A stretch of DNA of 64,000 nucleotides from Propionivibrio soli (lineage in GTDB: Bacteria > Pseudomonadota > Gammaproteobacteria > Burkholderiales > Rhodocyclaceae): the NCBI RefSeq assembly GCF_025770765.1, contig NZ_JANZKY010000004.1, forward strand, positions 186,001 to 250,000, read 5' to 3'. Shown piece after piece: positions 36,927 to 44,743 of the stretch. The notes under the pieces were generated by a model. It was not told where the DNA came from. It searched no databases and was given only the letters and a program-made list of their open reading frames with translations. Made by a program: the position numbers and the translations under genes. Each line of letters starts with the position of its first letter. Position 1 is the stretch's first letter.

Positions 36927-38057
36927 TTATCTGATTGTTCCCACGGCCGACTGCCGCTGCGTTACGGGTTCCGCTACTTGCCCTGCCGATCGCTTTGATC
37001 CCAAATCGCCCGCGCCACCCACGGCCACCGACCGCGTCGTCCCGCGCAATACGAGTTGCGGAACCATGATCACCGCCTTGCGCCGTGGTTTCTCGCCGCC
37101 GATCAGCCGCAGCAGGAGATCGGCGCTGGCCGTCCCCATCTCCAGCGTTGGTTGCGAGACCGTACTTAAGGGCGGGTCGACCATGCCCGCGAGTTCGATG
37201 TCGTCGAAGCCCATCACCTCGACCTCCTGCGGCACCGGAATGCCGCATTGCTTCAGCGCCCGCAAGGCACCGATGGCCATGACATCGTTTGCCGCAAAGA
37301 CGGCGTTGAACGCCGCCGGCGTACTCTTGGCCGCTGTCTGCGTTTCGGCGAGCGCTCCCGCCACCAGCCGAAAACCGCTGTCGACCGAGAAATCGCCCTC
37401 CAACACCCGCAAGCGATCCGTGGCTCCTGCAAGGCGTGCCGCTTCTTCAACGCCGGCACGCCGTTCGATCGACTGAGAAAGCCCGGCCGGTCCATTCAGA
37501 AACAGCAGTCGGCAGTCATCTCGCCGCAACAGATGCGCCGCCGCTTCGAAAGCGCCGCGCTGATTGTCGACGAACACCCCGTAGCGCGATGTGCGGTGGC
37601 CGATGGCCCGGTCGAGCAAAACGATGGGGATGCCGTTGTCTTCGAGCAATCGCACATGCGCGTCATGCATGGACCCGGCCGAATCGAGAATAACGCCGTC
37701 GACGCGCTTTTCGATCAGCACTCGGACATACGCCTCCTCGGTTTCCAGCGAGCGGTCGGTATTGCAGAGGAACAGGCTGTATCCGCATTCGTTGAGCCTC
37801 CGCTCGGCACCTCTGACAAGCAGCGGGTAAAACGGATTGGTGATATCCGGAATGACCAAACCGATCGAGCGCGACTCCCCGGTGGCCAGACAACGCGCCG
37901 TCGAGCACGGCTGGAACCCGGTCTCCTCGACGAGTTTGAGGATCTGCGCCCGCTTCTGCGCGCCAACGCCCTCAGCGCGGTTGTTGAGGACACGGGACAC
38001 CGTGGCCTTGGAAACCCCCGCCAGCCTCGCGATATCGGTGATCGTCAGTTTGCCCAT
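36927..38057 (-). CDS. LacI/GalR family transcriptional regulator
   Basis: 376 aa. The N-terminal helix-turn-helix ITDIARLAGVSKATVSRVLN (about 5-24) and hinge helix are followed by a periplasmic-binding-like sensor domain (SIGLVIPDITNPFYPLLVRG at about 64-83; AVFAANDVMAIGALRAL at about 250; EVMGFDDIELAGM). A C-terminal extension of about 40 residues (Gly/Ser/Ala/Gln) is longer than usual. It is transcribed with the adh gene and divergently from the Dabb gene. Two AAACCGGTTT palindromes 67-90 bp upstream of its start are likely its own operators, implying autoregulation and control of the Dabb gene. Effector probably a sugar or sugar derivative. Confidence 0.93.
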   Translation of the reverse strand: MGKLTITDIARLAGVSKATVSRVLNNRAEGVGAQKRAQILKLVEETGFQPCSTARCLATGESRSIGLVIPDITNPFYPLLVRGAERRLNECGYSLFLCNTDRSLETEEAYVRVLIEKRVDGVILDSAGSMHDAHVRLLEDNGIPIVLLDRAIGHRTSRYGVFVDNQRGAFEAAAHLLRRDDCRLLFLNGPAGLSQSIERRAGVEEAARLAGATDRLRVLEGDFSVDSGFRLVAGALAETQTAAKSTPAAFNAVFAANDVMAIGALRALKQCGIPVPQEVEVMGFDDIELAGMVDPPLSTVSQPTLEMGTASADLLLRLIGGEKPRRKAVIMVPQLVLRGTTRSVAVGGAGDLGSKRSAGQVAEPVTQRQSAVGTIR

Positions 38058-38123
38058 GAAGATTGCTTATTGTGCTGCGGTGGCGATTGCGGCGACCGCG
38101 GCGGACATCGTTCTCAGTAGAAA

Positions 38124-38148
38124 GAAACCGGTTTACTAAACCGGTTTC
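38124..38148. promoter_or_regulatory. Twin LacI-family operator (AAACCGGTTT x2)
   Basis: A perfect 25-bp palindrome, 12-bp arms around a central C, is built of two copies of the self-complementary AAACCGGTTT at 38125-38134 and 38138-38147 with centres 13 bp apart. The central CG within each box is the hallmark of LacI/GalR operators contacted by the hinge helices. It lies between the divergent lacI-adh and Dabb genes and would overlap the promoter region for both. Confidence 0.85.
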
Positions 38149-38211
38149 GCAATGATAGGGTACGGTCGATCCAAACGCAACCGACGGTTAATCACGAACA
38201 AGGAGAAAACG

Positions 38212-38535
38212 ATGTCCGAAATCCCTGGTATCTATCGCCATGTCGTTCTGTTCAAGTTCAAGGCCTCGATACCTGAGGGCCGGGTGGTCGCGATCGAATC
38301 GGCGTTCCGCGACTTCTGCGCCCAGCTTCCCTTTGTCAAAGGGTTCGAATGGGGCCGGAACTCCAGTCCCGAAGGTCTCGACCAAGGCTTCACGCACTGC
38401 TTTATCGTCACCTTCGGCAGCCCGGCCGATCGCGATCGCTACCTGCCCCACCCTTTGCACCAGGCTTTCTGCCGCGATTACCTCGACCCGGCGCTCGATA
38501 AAGTGTGCGTCGTCGACTTCCAGGCAAACGACTGA
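38212..38535 (+). CDS. Dabb (stress-responsive alpha-beta barrel) domain protein
   Basis: 107 aa single Dabb domain: YRHVVLFKFKASIPEGR (first strand, about 8-24), FVKGFEWGRNSSPEG (about 43-57), FTHCFIVTFGSPADRDRYLP (about 62-81), and HPLHQAFCRDYLDPALDKVC. This ferredoxin-like dimeric barrel occurs in stress proteins and in small enzymes of sugar or aromatic metabolism. Start at 38212 is chosen for AGGAG 7 nt upstream; an upstream in-frame ATG at 38152 has none. Divergent from lacI-adh with shared operators, so probably part of the same response. Confidence 0.88.
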   Translation: MSEIPGIYRHVVLFKFKASIPEGRVVAIESAFRDFCAQLPFVKGFEWGRNSSPEGLDQGFTHCFIVTFGSPADRDRYLPHPLHQAFCRDYLDPALDKVCVVDFQAND

Positions 38536-38601
38536 AGGCAGAAGGCGCTCTTCGGCGCGAACGTTTACGAGCCGGAGAGCCCAGTCACCTGGCCGACCCG
38601 G

Positions 38602-39624
38602 TCAGCCGTATTCGAGGTCGCGCGACTTGCCGCGGAAGACCCAATAGGCGAAAGCGGTATACCCCAGGATCGCCGGCAGTACGATGATCACGCCGATCAG
38701 GATGAACATCAGCGATTCCGGCGCCGCGGCCGCCTGCCAGATATCCATGCGCTGCGGCACGATCCACGGGAACAGGCTGTACGCAAGACCGTGGAAGGCA
38801 AGAACGAAGATAACCACGGTCGAGCCAAAGGGCACCCACGCCCATGATTCGTTGCGCTGTTCCAGCCGTACCGGCAGCCGCTTGAAGGCAAACGCCGCGA
38901 GCAGGAACAGAATCGCCGTAAACGCCGGGATCGGCGCCAACAGGAAAATATTCGGCACCGAGAACCACTTATCGAAGATGGCCCGGCTCATCAGCGGCGT
39001 CGCTACCGAAACGCCGACGATCCCGAGCGCAGTCAGCCAGAGTGCCCGTCGGCCCCAAACGATTGCCCGGCGCTGCAGGTCGCCCTCCGCTTTCATCAGT
39101 AACCAGCCGGCCCCCAGCAGGCAGTAGCCCGCCGCGAGGCAGAGCGCAATGAAAGCGGCAAAGAGCATGTTGATCGGCGTGCGGTCGAAGCCGACCACCA
39201 GCAGGCCCAGCATGTAACCTTGCGCGAGCGCCGCGAGCAACGAACCTCCGACGAAGGCCCGGTTCCACCAGGGCTTGTGGTGCGCCTGTCCCTTGAAGCG
39301 GAAGTCGAAGGCGACGCCGCGCAGGATGAGGCCAAGCAGCATGGCGGCGACGGGTAGATAAAGCGCTCCCATCACGATCCCATGTGCGAGCGGAAACGCG
39401 GTGAGGAGCACGCCGATGCCAAGTACCAGCCAGGTCTCGTTGGCGTCCCAGAACGGCCCGATCGACGCCACCATCGTGTCCTTCTCTGTGTCGCTGGCGA
39501 GGCCCATCAGGATGCCGACACCCAGGTCGTAGCCGTCGAGAACGACGTAGATCAGCACGGCAAGGCCCATCACCGCCATGAACACAAGCGGCAGCCAACC
39601 ATTGGATTGTGCGAGTTCAGACAT
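38602..39624 (-). CDS. cydB: Cytochrome bd-type quinol oxidase subunit II
   Basis: 340 aa with eight to nine membrane spans. Family hallmarks are FMAVMGLAVLIYVVLDGYDLG near the N-terminus, FWDANETWLVLG (about 58-69) and GVAFDFRFKG (about 98). Partner of CydA; stabilises the haem core of the quinol oxidase. Start at 39624 is supported by GGGAG 9 nt upstream and overlaps the cydA stop by 8 bp, indicating coupled synthesis. A longer start (39651) lies inside cydA and is unlikely. No cydX-like small gene with binding site was found in the 66 bp downstream. Confidence 0.95.
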   Translation of the reverse strand: MSELAQSNGWLPLVFMAVMGLAVLIYVVLDGYDLGVGILMGLASDTEKDTMVASIGPFWDANETWLVLGIGVLLTAFPLAHGIVMGALYLPVAAMLLGLILRGVAFDFRFKGQAHHKPWWNRAFVGGSLLAALAQGYMLGLLVVGFDRTPINMLFAAFIALCLAAGYCLLGAGWLLMKAEGDLQRRAIVWGRRALWLTALGIVGVSVATPLMSRAIFDKWFSVPNIFLLAPIPAFTAILFLLAAFAFKRLPVRLEQRNESWAWVPFGSTVVIFVLAFHGLAYSLFPWIVPQRMDIWQAAAAPESLMFILIGVIIVLPAILGYTAFAYWVFRGKSRDLEYG

Positions 39625-41008
39625 GCTTATGCTCCCTGGCGTGGATTTCATTCGCTCGGTAGGGATCGGCGACCGGATTCATGCGTTTGCCGTTGACGTC
39701 CGCTCCCGCCTTGTGCGCCAGGTAGAACAGCGTCGACACGAAAGCGACGAGCAACACGGCATACAGAATGAGATACATCGCCAACGTCAGACCGATGCGC
39801 TCCGGGGGAACCTTCGTGACGGCATCCGCCGTACGCAGCACGCCCTGCACCAGCCACGGTTGCCGCCCGATCTCGGTGACATACCAGCCGGAGACCAGCG
39901 CCACCCAACCTGAAAACGTCATCAGCACGAGTGCCCGGCTCGTTTTCGGCCCGAGTTCGCCGTAACGCCGCAAACGCAATAGGCTCGCCCACGACACAAC
40001 GAGCATCAGCAGGCCAACGCCCACCATGATCCGGAAAGCCCAGAAGACTTGCATTACCGGCGGATGACTATTCGGGAAGTCGTTCAGCCCCTGAACCTCG
40101 GCATCGAACGAATGCTTCAGGTAGAACGACGCAAGTTTGGGAATGGAGATTTCCATGCGATTGCTGCGAGTCGCTTCATCGGGCAGGGCGAACAGCACTG
40201 CCGGAACACCGCGCTGCGTCTCCCATAGTCCTTCCATTGCCGCCACCTTTGCCGGCTGGTGTTCGAGCGTGTTGAGGCCATGGAGATCGCCGACGACGAT
40301 CTGTAGCGGAATCAGCAACGCCGCCACCCACACGGCGCTGCCGAGCGCCACCCGCACGTCGCCGCCGCGATCGCCGCGTCGCCAGCGCCAGGCAGAAATT
40401 CCGGCGATCAAAAACGCGGTCGTCAGGCCGCAGGCCATCAGCATGTGCGTGAAGCGGTACGGGAAGGACGGCGTAAAGAGCACGGCAAGCCAACTGGTCA
40501 CGTGCGCACGGCCATCGATCATCTCGAATCCCGCGGGAGTCTGCATCCACGAACTCAACGCCAGAATCCAGAACGCCGAGAGGGTCGTGCCGAGCGCAAC
40601 GAGAAAGGTGGCCATGGTCTGCACGCCCTTGCTCACGCGTCCGGTACCAAAGAGCATGACACCAAGAAACGTCGCTTCGAGAAAAAACGCGGTCAGCACC
40701 TCGTAGGCGAGCAGCGGTCCGGCGATGTTGCCCACGGTTTCCATATAGCCCGGCCAGTTGGTGCCGAACTGGAAGCTCATCGTCACGCCAGTGACGACAC
40801 CGATGGCGAAGGTCAGCGCGAAAACCTTGACCCAGAAACGGTAGGCGTCCATCCACGCCGCGCCGCCGTCGCGATCGGAGCGGATCTTGAAGTACAGCAG
40901 CATCCACGCCAGCCCGATGCTAAGGGCTGGGAAAAGGATGTGGAAGGTGATGTTGGCGGCAAACTGGATACGTGAAAGGAGCAGTGCGTCATTGAGCAAC
41001 GAACTCAT
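39617..41008 (-). CDS. cydA: Cytochrome bd-type (CIO-like) quinol oxidase subunit I
   Basis: 463 aa. Haem ligands are seen as His in ANITFHILFPALSIGLAW (about 18-35), His in FPYRFTHMLMACGLTTAF (about 182-199) and Met in KVAAMEGLWETQRG (haem b558 region). GWYVTEIGRQPW near residue 386 is the conserved quinol oxidase motif. The quinol-binding Q-loop is short, which places it in the cyanide-insensitive CioA/short-loop class rather than E. coli CydA (522 aa). Catalyses quinol oxidation and O2 reduction to water. Overlaps the DksA-like gene by 4 bp upstream and cydB by 8 bp downstream. Confidence 0.95.
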   Translation of the reverse strand: MSSLLNDALLLSRIQFAANITFHILFPALSIGLAWMLLYFKIRSDRDGGAAWMDAYRFWVKVFALTFAIGVVTGVTMSFQFGTNWPGYMETVGNIAGPLLAYEVLTAFFLEATFLGVMLFGTGRVSKGVQTMATFLVALGTTLSAFWILALSSWMQTPAGFEMIDGRAHVTSWLAVLFTPSFPYRFTHMLMACGLTTAFLIAGISAWRWRRGDRGGDVRVALGSAVWVAALLIPLQIVVGDLHGLNTLEHQPAKVAAMEGLWETQRGVPAVLFALPDEATRSNRMEISIPKLASFYLKHSFDAEVQGLNDFPNSHPPVMQVFWAFRIMVGVGLLMLVVSWASLLRLRRYGELGPKTSRALVLMTFSGWVALVSGWYVTEIGRQPWLVQGVLRTADAVTKVPPERIGLTLAMYLILYAVLLVAFVSTLFYLAHKAGADVNGKRMNPVADPYRANEIHAREHKHV

Positions 41009-41439
41009 CGCCTGGCCCCTGCGACCTGGCTTTCCGGCACCGCGCGCAGCGCCTCCTCACGCTCGTTCGATTCCTGGCATGCAACGCAGCGCAGCGCGCT
41101 CGGCTGCACCATCAAGCGTTCAAACGGAATCTGTTCACCACAGTCGATACACACGCCGGCGTCGCCCGCCTCAATCCGTTGGCGAGCGGTCTCGATGTCG
41201 CGCAGTTCGCGCATCTCGCGCACCACAGCGCCGTTCTCGTTGCCCCGTTCCTGGTCGATGTCGGCCTGATCGGCCACGTCCCCGAGCGGCGCCGCCTGGC
41301 CCGGTGCGTCGATGTCCCGCAAGCGGCCGACGCGCTCCTGGACCATGTCCTTCAATTCCTGCTCGCGCTCGTCAAGACGTTGCCGGAGTTTGGTGATTTG
41401 CTCCTCACTCAGTTCCGTATTCACTGTTTTGCCGTTCAT
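41005..41439 (-). CDS. TraR/DksA-family zinc-finger protein
   Basis: 144 aa. An N-terminal coiled-coil-forming region (LSEEQITKLRQRLDEREQEL) precedes a C4 zinc finger CIDC-x17-CVAC (about 95-119). DksA-family proteins enter the RNA polymerase secondary channel; the D/A..D tip acidic residues are in the helix-turn (DVADQADIDQERG). The ATG at 41439 is preferred over 41448 because AAGGA is 8 nt upstream of the former. Its stop overlaps the cydA start by 4 bp, so it is the first gene of a dksA-like-cydA-cydB operon, an unusual pairing that suggests regulation of the oxidase or of a stress response with it. Confidence 0.88.
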   Translation of the reverse strand: MNGKTVNTELSEEQITKLRQRLDEREQELKDMVQERVGRLRDIDAPGQAAPLGDVADQADIDQERGNENGAVVREMRELRDIETARQRIEAGDAGVCIDCGEQIPFERLMVQPSALRCVACQESNEREEALRAVPESQVAGARR

Positions 41440-41802
41440 TTGGTTCATCCTTATTAAGAAAGCTTAAAACCATGGGCGAGGCAAGGTTTTCACGCCTGCC
41501 TCGCGAGACGGCCGTTCGAACGCCCGCAAGCCGAATTGTTCAGATTGCCTGGAAACCTCCGTCGATCAGAACACCTGGGGCCGTCATGGTTTTTCGACGG
41601 CAAACCCGGTGCCGGTTCACGAAGGCCAACGCGGGAACGCAGCCGGTAGCCACGAACCCACAAGCGTTTGGCGAGCGGGAACGGGGTTTGCAATAACTGG
41701 CAGGACGGAGTTGCCCTCCCCATGTTTTCACTCTTGTTTTCCGCGTTTCCGCGGATCACATGCGGCCGATTGCCCGTTCCCATTCATGACTTCAGGTGCC
41801 TC
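41440..41802. other. Divergent promoter region between cyd operon and NADH dehydrogenase
   Basis: About 360 bases between the DksA-like-cydAB operon (minus) and the NDH-2 gene (plus). I searched for an FNR/Anr box (TTGAT-N4-ATCAA) and saw none; no convincing -35/-10 pair was found either. The NDH-2 frame is open upstream to 41668, so part of this region could be coding if a start at 41722 is used. Confidence 0.4.
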
Positions 41803-43302
41803 ATGCCAACCCCCACGCCGTTCCGCTCTATCGCCCACCCGCTCACGTTGCCTCTGCCGATTTACGTGCCGCAACAGGGACATGTGGCGGACTCCGGGTC
41901 GCCCGGAGCAATGCGCAATCGCGCCACGGCGGGCGATGACAGGAAAGACAACCGACGGGACGAGGATATCGATCCGTCCATCGTGCCGGCGGACGCGCTC
42001 AAGCATCCCGGCCCGCGCCACCGCATCGTGATCGTCGGCGGTGGCGCCGGCGGTCTTGAACTTGCCGCGCGGCTCGGAGACGACCTCGGGCGGCATGAGG
42101 AGGCAGAGATCGTCCTCGTCGACCTTGCGTTAACTCACCTCTGGAAACCGCTGTTGCATGAAGTCGCCGCCGGTACATTGGGGCCGCACGAGAACGAATT
42201 CGACTACTTGCAGCAGGCCCGAGATCATCGCTTCCGTTTCCAGTTGGGCCGCCTGGAAGCAATCGACCGCAAACGCAAGGAAATCTGGCTGGCACCGTTG
42301 GTTGGCGACGACGGTATGGAAGTCGCCCCGCACCGATCACTCACTTACGACACGCTGGTGATCGCAATCGGTGCCATCGACAATGATTTCAATACGCCGG
42401 GCGTGCGTGAATATGCGCATTCGCTCAACGACAAGGACGACGCGCAACGCTTCCACCGCCGCCTGCTGGCGCTCTGCGCCCGTTCCGAAATGGTCTCCGC
42501 AGCCCCCGTACGCGTGGTGATCGTCGGCGGCGGCGCGACGGGTGTCGAATTGGCCGCTGAACTCTCCAGCGCGGTCGATGTGATCGCCTCGTACGGCGTC
42601 GAGCTCAAGGAACTCCGTCGCCCGGTTCACATTACTCTCACCGAACTCGCCCCTCGCCTGCTCGGCGCCTTGCCGGAAGAAGTGGCACGTCGAGTACATG
42701 AGGATCTGGAGCAGCGGGGAATCGCCGTCCGCGTCGGGCAGAAGGTCGAATCGGTGGATGCCGGGGGGGTCGTACTCGCCGGAGGTGAGCGCATCGACGC
42801 CGATTTGACGGTATGGGCGGCCGGGATTCAGGGACAGAGCATTCTCAAAACGCTCGGCGATCTGGAGACTAATCGGCTCGGTCAGCTCATCGTCCGCCGC
42901 ACGTTACAGACCACGAGGGACGAGGACATTTTCGCCATGGGCGACTGCTCCAATTGCATTGCTCCAGAGGGCACTCGTCCTCCACCCCCGACCGCACAAG
43001 CCGCCAGCCAGCAGGCGCAGTTGCTCGCTCAATCGCTACCGCGCCGTCTGGCAGGGAAACCGTTGCTCGAATTCACATACCATGAGCGGGGCAGCATCGT
43101 TTCGCTCGGAGGCGACGAGGCGATCGGCAAGGTGTCGACGCGCGGCCGCGACGTCACGATCCAAGGACGCCTTGCCCGCCTCACCTATTGGGCGCTCTAC
43201 CGACGTCACCTGAACCTCCTGCTCGGCACCGTACGTACAGCCTTGATGACGGTCGGCCAGTGGCTTTCGCGCCGCTCTCAACCGCGGGTGAAACTGCACT
43301 GA
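41803..43302 (+). CDS. Type II NADH:quinone oxidoreductase (NDH-2 like)
   Basis: 499 aa. FAD-binding motif IVIVGGGAGGLELAARLG (about 75-92) and NAD-binding motif VVIVGGGATGVELAAELS (about 239-256) with the C-terminal FAD site DEDIFAMGDCSN (about 372). PTAQAASQQAQLLAQSL and a C-terminal amphipathic/hydrophobic helix (LTYWALYRRHLNLLLGTVRT) fit the membrane-associated NDH-2 family. It passes NADH electrons to quinone without pumping. A polar N-terminal extension of about 70 residues is longer than usual; ATG at 41803 with AGGTG 5 nt upstream is used, but 41722 or 41911 are possible. Divergent from dksA-like-cydAB. Confidence 0.9.
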   Translation: MPTPTPFRSIAHPLTLPLPIYVPQQGHVADSGSPGAMRNRATAGDDRKDNRRDEDIDPSIVPADALKHPGPRHRIVIVGGGAGGLELAARLGDDLGRHEEAEIVLVDLALTHLWKPLLHEVAAGTLGPHENEFDYLQQARDHRFRFQLGRLEAIDRKRKEIWLAPLVGDDGMEVAPHRSLTYDTLVIAIGAIDNDFNTPGVREYAHSLNDKDDAQRFHRRLLALCARSEMVSAAPVRVVIVGGGATGVELAAELSSAVDVIASYGVELKELRRPVHITLTELAPRLLGALPEEVARRVHEDLEQRGIAVRVGQKVESVDAGGVVLAGGERIDADLTVWAAGIQGQSILKTLGDLETNRLGQLIVRRTLQTTRDEDIFAMGDCSNCIAPEGTRPPPPTAQAASQQAQLLAQSLPRRLAGKPLLEFTYHERGSIVSLGGDEAIGKVSTRGRDVTIQGRLARLTYWALYRRHLNLLLGTVRTALMTVGQWLSRRSQPRVKLH

Positions 43303-43721
43303 CGGTCCCACGGCTCCTGGCGCCCAGATTCCCGAGGCTTGCTGGCCAATCGCTGGTTAGTAGGTTAGCTACGTCCAGCCCCAAACCTGCGGGTTTCGGC
43401 GAGGAAACCGCTTGTTTGCCTAACTCTCTGATTCCCTCTCTCAAGCGCTTCCGTCGCGCCATCTACCGATCTGGCTCAGGACAGAATTTCTGCTGACAGT
43501 TAAAGCACCACACAACAACACACTCCTCATAACAAAAACAATATTTATTGTTCAATACGTCTGTATATTTCCAAAATGAGGTGGCATACTCAGCCGTCTT
43601 GCTCGAACACGTCTGTCTTATAGATTGGTATAACAAGAAATTGGCGTTATTAGGAAAACCAGACTTCTTTTCTCTCAAACCTGAAAGGCCGCTATCCATC
43701 TCTTAAGCGATCGGACCCACC
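43303..43721. other. Low-G+C intergenic island
   Basis: Between the NDH-2 gene and a hypothetical gene. The segment 43491-43690 is about 38% G+C by hand count in a genome of roughly 65%. It contains a palindrome AACAAT-ATTT-ATTGTT (43537-43552) and several A-runs. A weak hairpin GGTTTC/GAAACC at 43392-43409 may mark the end of the NDH-2 transcript. A 78-codon minus frame (43463-43699) is open but has no good binding site. It may be a remnant of acquired DNA or a nucleoid-protein-binding promoter region. Confidence 0.6.
43537..43552. repeat. A/T-rich inverted repeat in the low-G+C island
   Basis: AACAAT and ATTGTT arms around ATTT. It could be a regulator or integration-host-factor-type site; no protein can be named. 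Confidence 0.5.
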
Positions 43722-44189
43722 ATGTCTGCCTGGATCATTGCCCTTCCCTTCATGTGCCTCGGCGCCGTCATGACGCATCTGTACATCCTTCGCAAGAAGC
43801 GAATGGAACAGAAGGCGCGCCGCGAGGCGCGGATCAAATATGTGAAGCGGCGCCGCAAGCTTGCGGCACGCCTGCAACGGATCGTCGGCGACGAACTGCT
43901 CGCGGCTCGTCTTGCGCGGGCCGAGGGTATGCGGCTGAAGGTCCCTTCCTCCAGCATCGAGGCGCTATCTGCCGCCATCGAACTCGCGCGTCAGGAACGT
44001 GAAGCAAACCGGCTGCTGATGGGCAGAGCCCATGCGGAGGAACCAGCAAAGCCGAAGAGTTCGCCAAGTCAGCCGCGCCCGGGCGAAGCCATCGCCGGCC
44101 CCGACCGATCGCCTCCTCGTACCCCGTCGCGCACGGTGACCGGACGGCGCAGGACGTGGCACCGGTCATCACCGCACGGCCAACACTAA
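43722..44189 (+). CDS. Hypothetical membrane-anchored basic protein
   Basis: 155 aa. One N-terminal membrane helix (WIIALPFMCLGAVMTHLYIL, about 4-23) followed by a very basic helical stretch (KKRMEQKARREARIKYVKRR) and a Pro/Ser/Arg-rich tail from about residue 105. No clear binding site is seen, and the last 40 residues look like random high-G+C coding. A single-pass protein with a cytoplasmic basic coiled coil is a fair description; family unknown. Confidence 0.5.
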   Translation: MSAWIIALPFMCLGAVMTHLYILRKKRMEQKARREARIKYVKRRRKLAARLQRIVGDELLAARLARAEGMRLKVPSSSIEALSAAIELARQEREANRLLMGRAHAEEPAKPKSSPSQPRPGEAIAGPDRSPPRTPSRTVTGRRRTWHRSSPHGQH

Positions 44190-44275
44190 TCTGACCTTCT
44201 ATCTGGCCCCGACCGCTCCGTCCTCAAATCGACGGAGCCCTGCGCCACGGCGTCCGGGCATCCCTTCGCAAGCCG

Positions 44276-44449
44276 TCAAAAGACGAGTTTGCCGAGGAAA
44301 ACACCGAAAACGAGTACGATCAGGAAAATGATCAGCGCGGTGAAGAAAACGAACTTGGCCAAGCCGGCAGCACCGGCGGCCAGCTTGGTGAAGCCCAGCA
44401 TCCCGGCGATCACCGAGATGACGAACAGGACAATAGCCAGCTTGATCAT
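44276..44449 (-). CDS. DUF1328 small membrane protein (YtjA-like)
   Basis: 57 aa, two hydrophobic helices (IKLAIVLFVISVIAGMLGF and AKFVFFTALIIFLIVLVFG) separated by the TKLAAGAAGL turn, the DUF1328 pattern. GGAG lies 8 nt upstream of the ATG at 44449; the larger open frame upstream is not coding. A second DUF1328 gene is at 46796-46957. These are stress-induced inner-membrane proteins of unknown function. Confidence 0.85.
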   Translation of the reverse strand: MIKLAIVLFVISVIAGMLGFTKLAAGAAGLAKFVFFTALIIFLIVLVFGVFLGKLVF

Positions 44450-44743
44450 GAAACGCACTCCTCTCTTTGTTGTTCGCGACCTCGGTGCAGCTCCGTTCTG
44501 AGTGCCATCGTCGTCGGTCTGCGGTTGCCGTAACCGGCACTTGGGCTGGCTTCCCGTACTGCACCGGGGCCGGGATTTCGCCACGTCGTCCGCACAACGC
44601 ACGAAAGCTCGGAACCCGGCGCAGCCGCGAAGCACACCTACTCCGAACGACGAGACATCCGCGTTCGACCAGCGCGCTACTTTGGCAAAGCGTATGCCCG
44701 GGTCCTAACACTCCGGGCTGCATTCCTTTGGCACAAAAAACGA

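Noticed and set aside
38124-38148. Palindrome considered as a transcription terminator
   Set aside because: No T-run on either side, lies between divergent genes, and consists of two LacI-type boxes.
41440-41802. Search for an FNR/Anr box upstream of the cyd operon
   Set aside because: No TTGAT-N4-ATCAA or close variant was seen.
43463-43699. 78-codon minus frame in the low-G+C island
   Set aside because: No well-placed binding site, runs into the high-G+C flank, and matches no family; kept only as part of the island finding.
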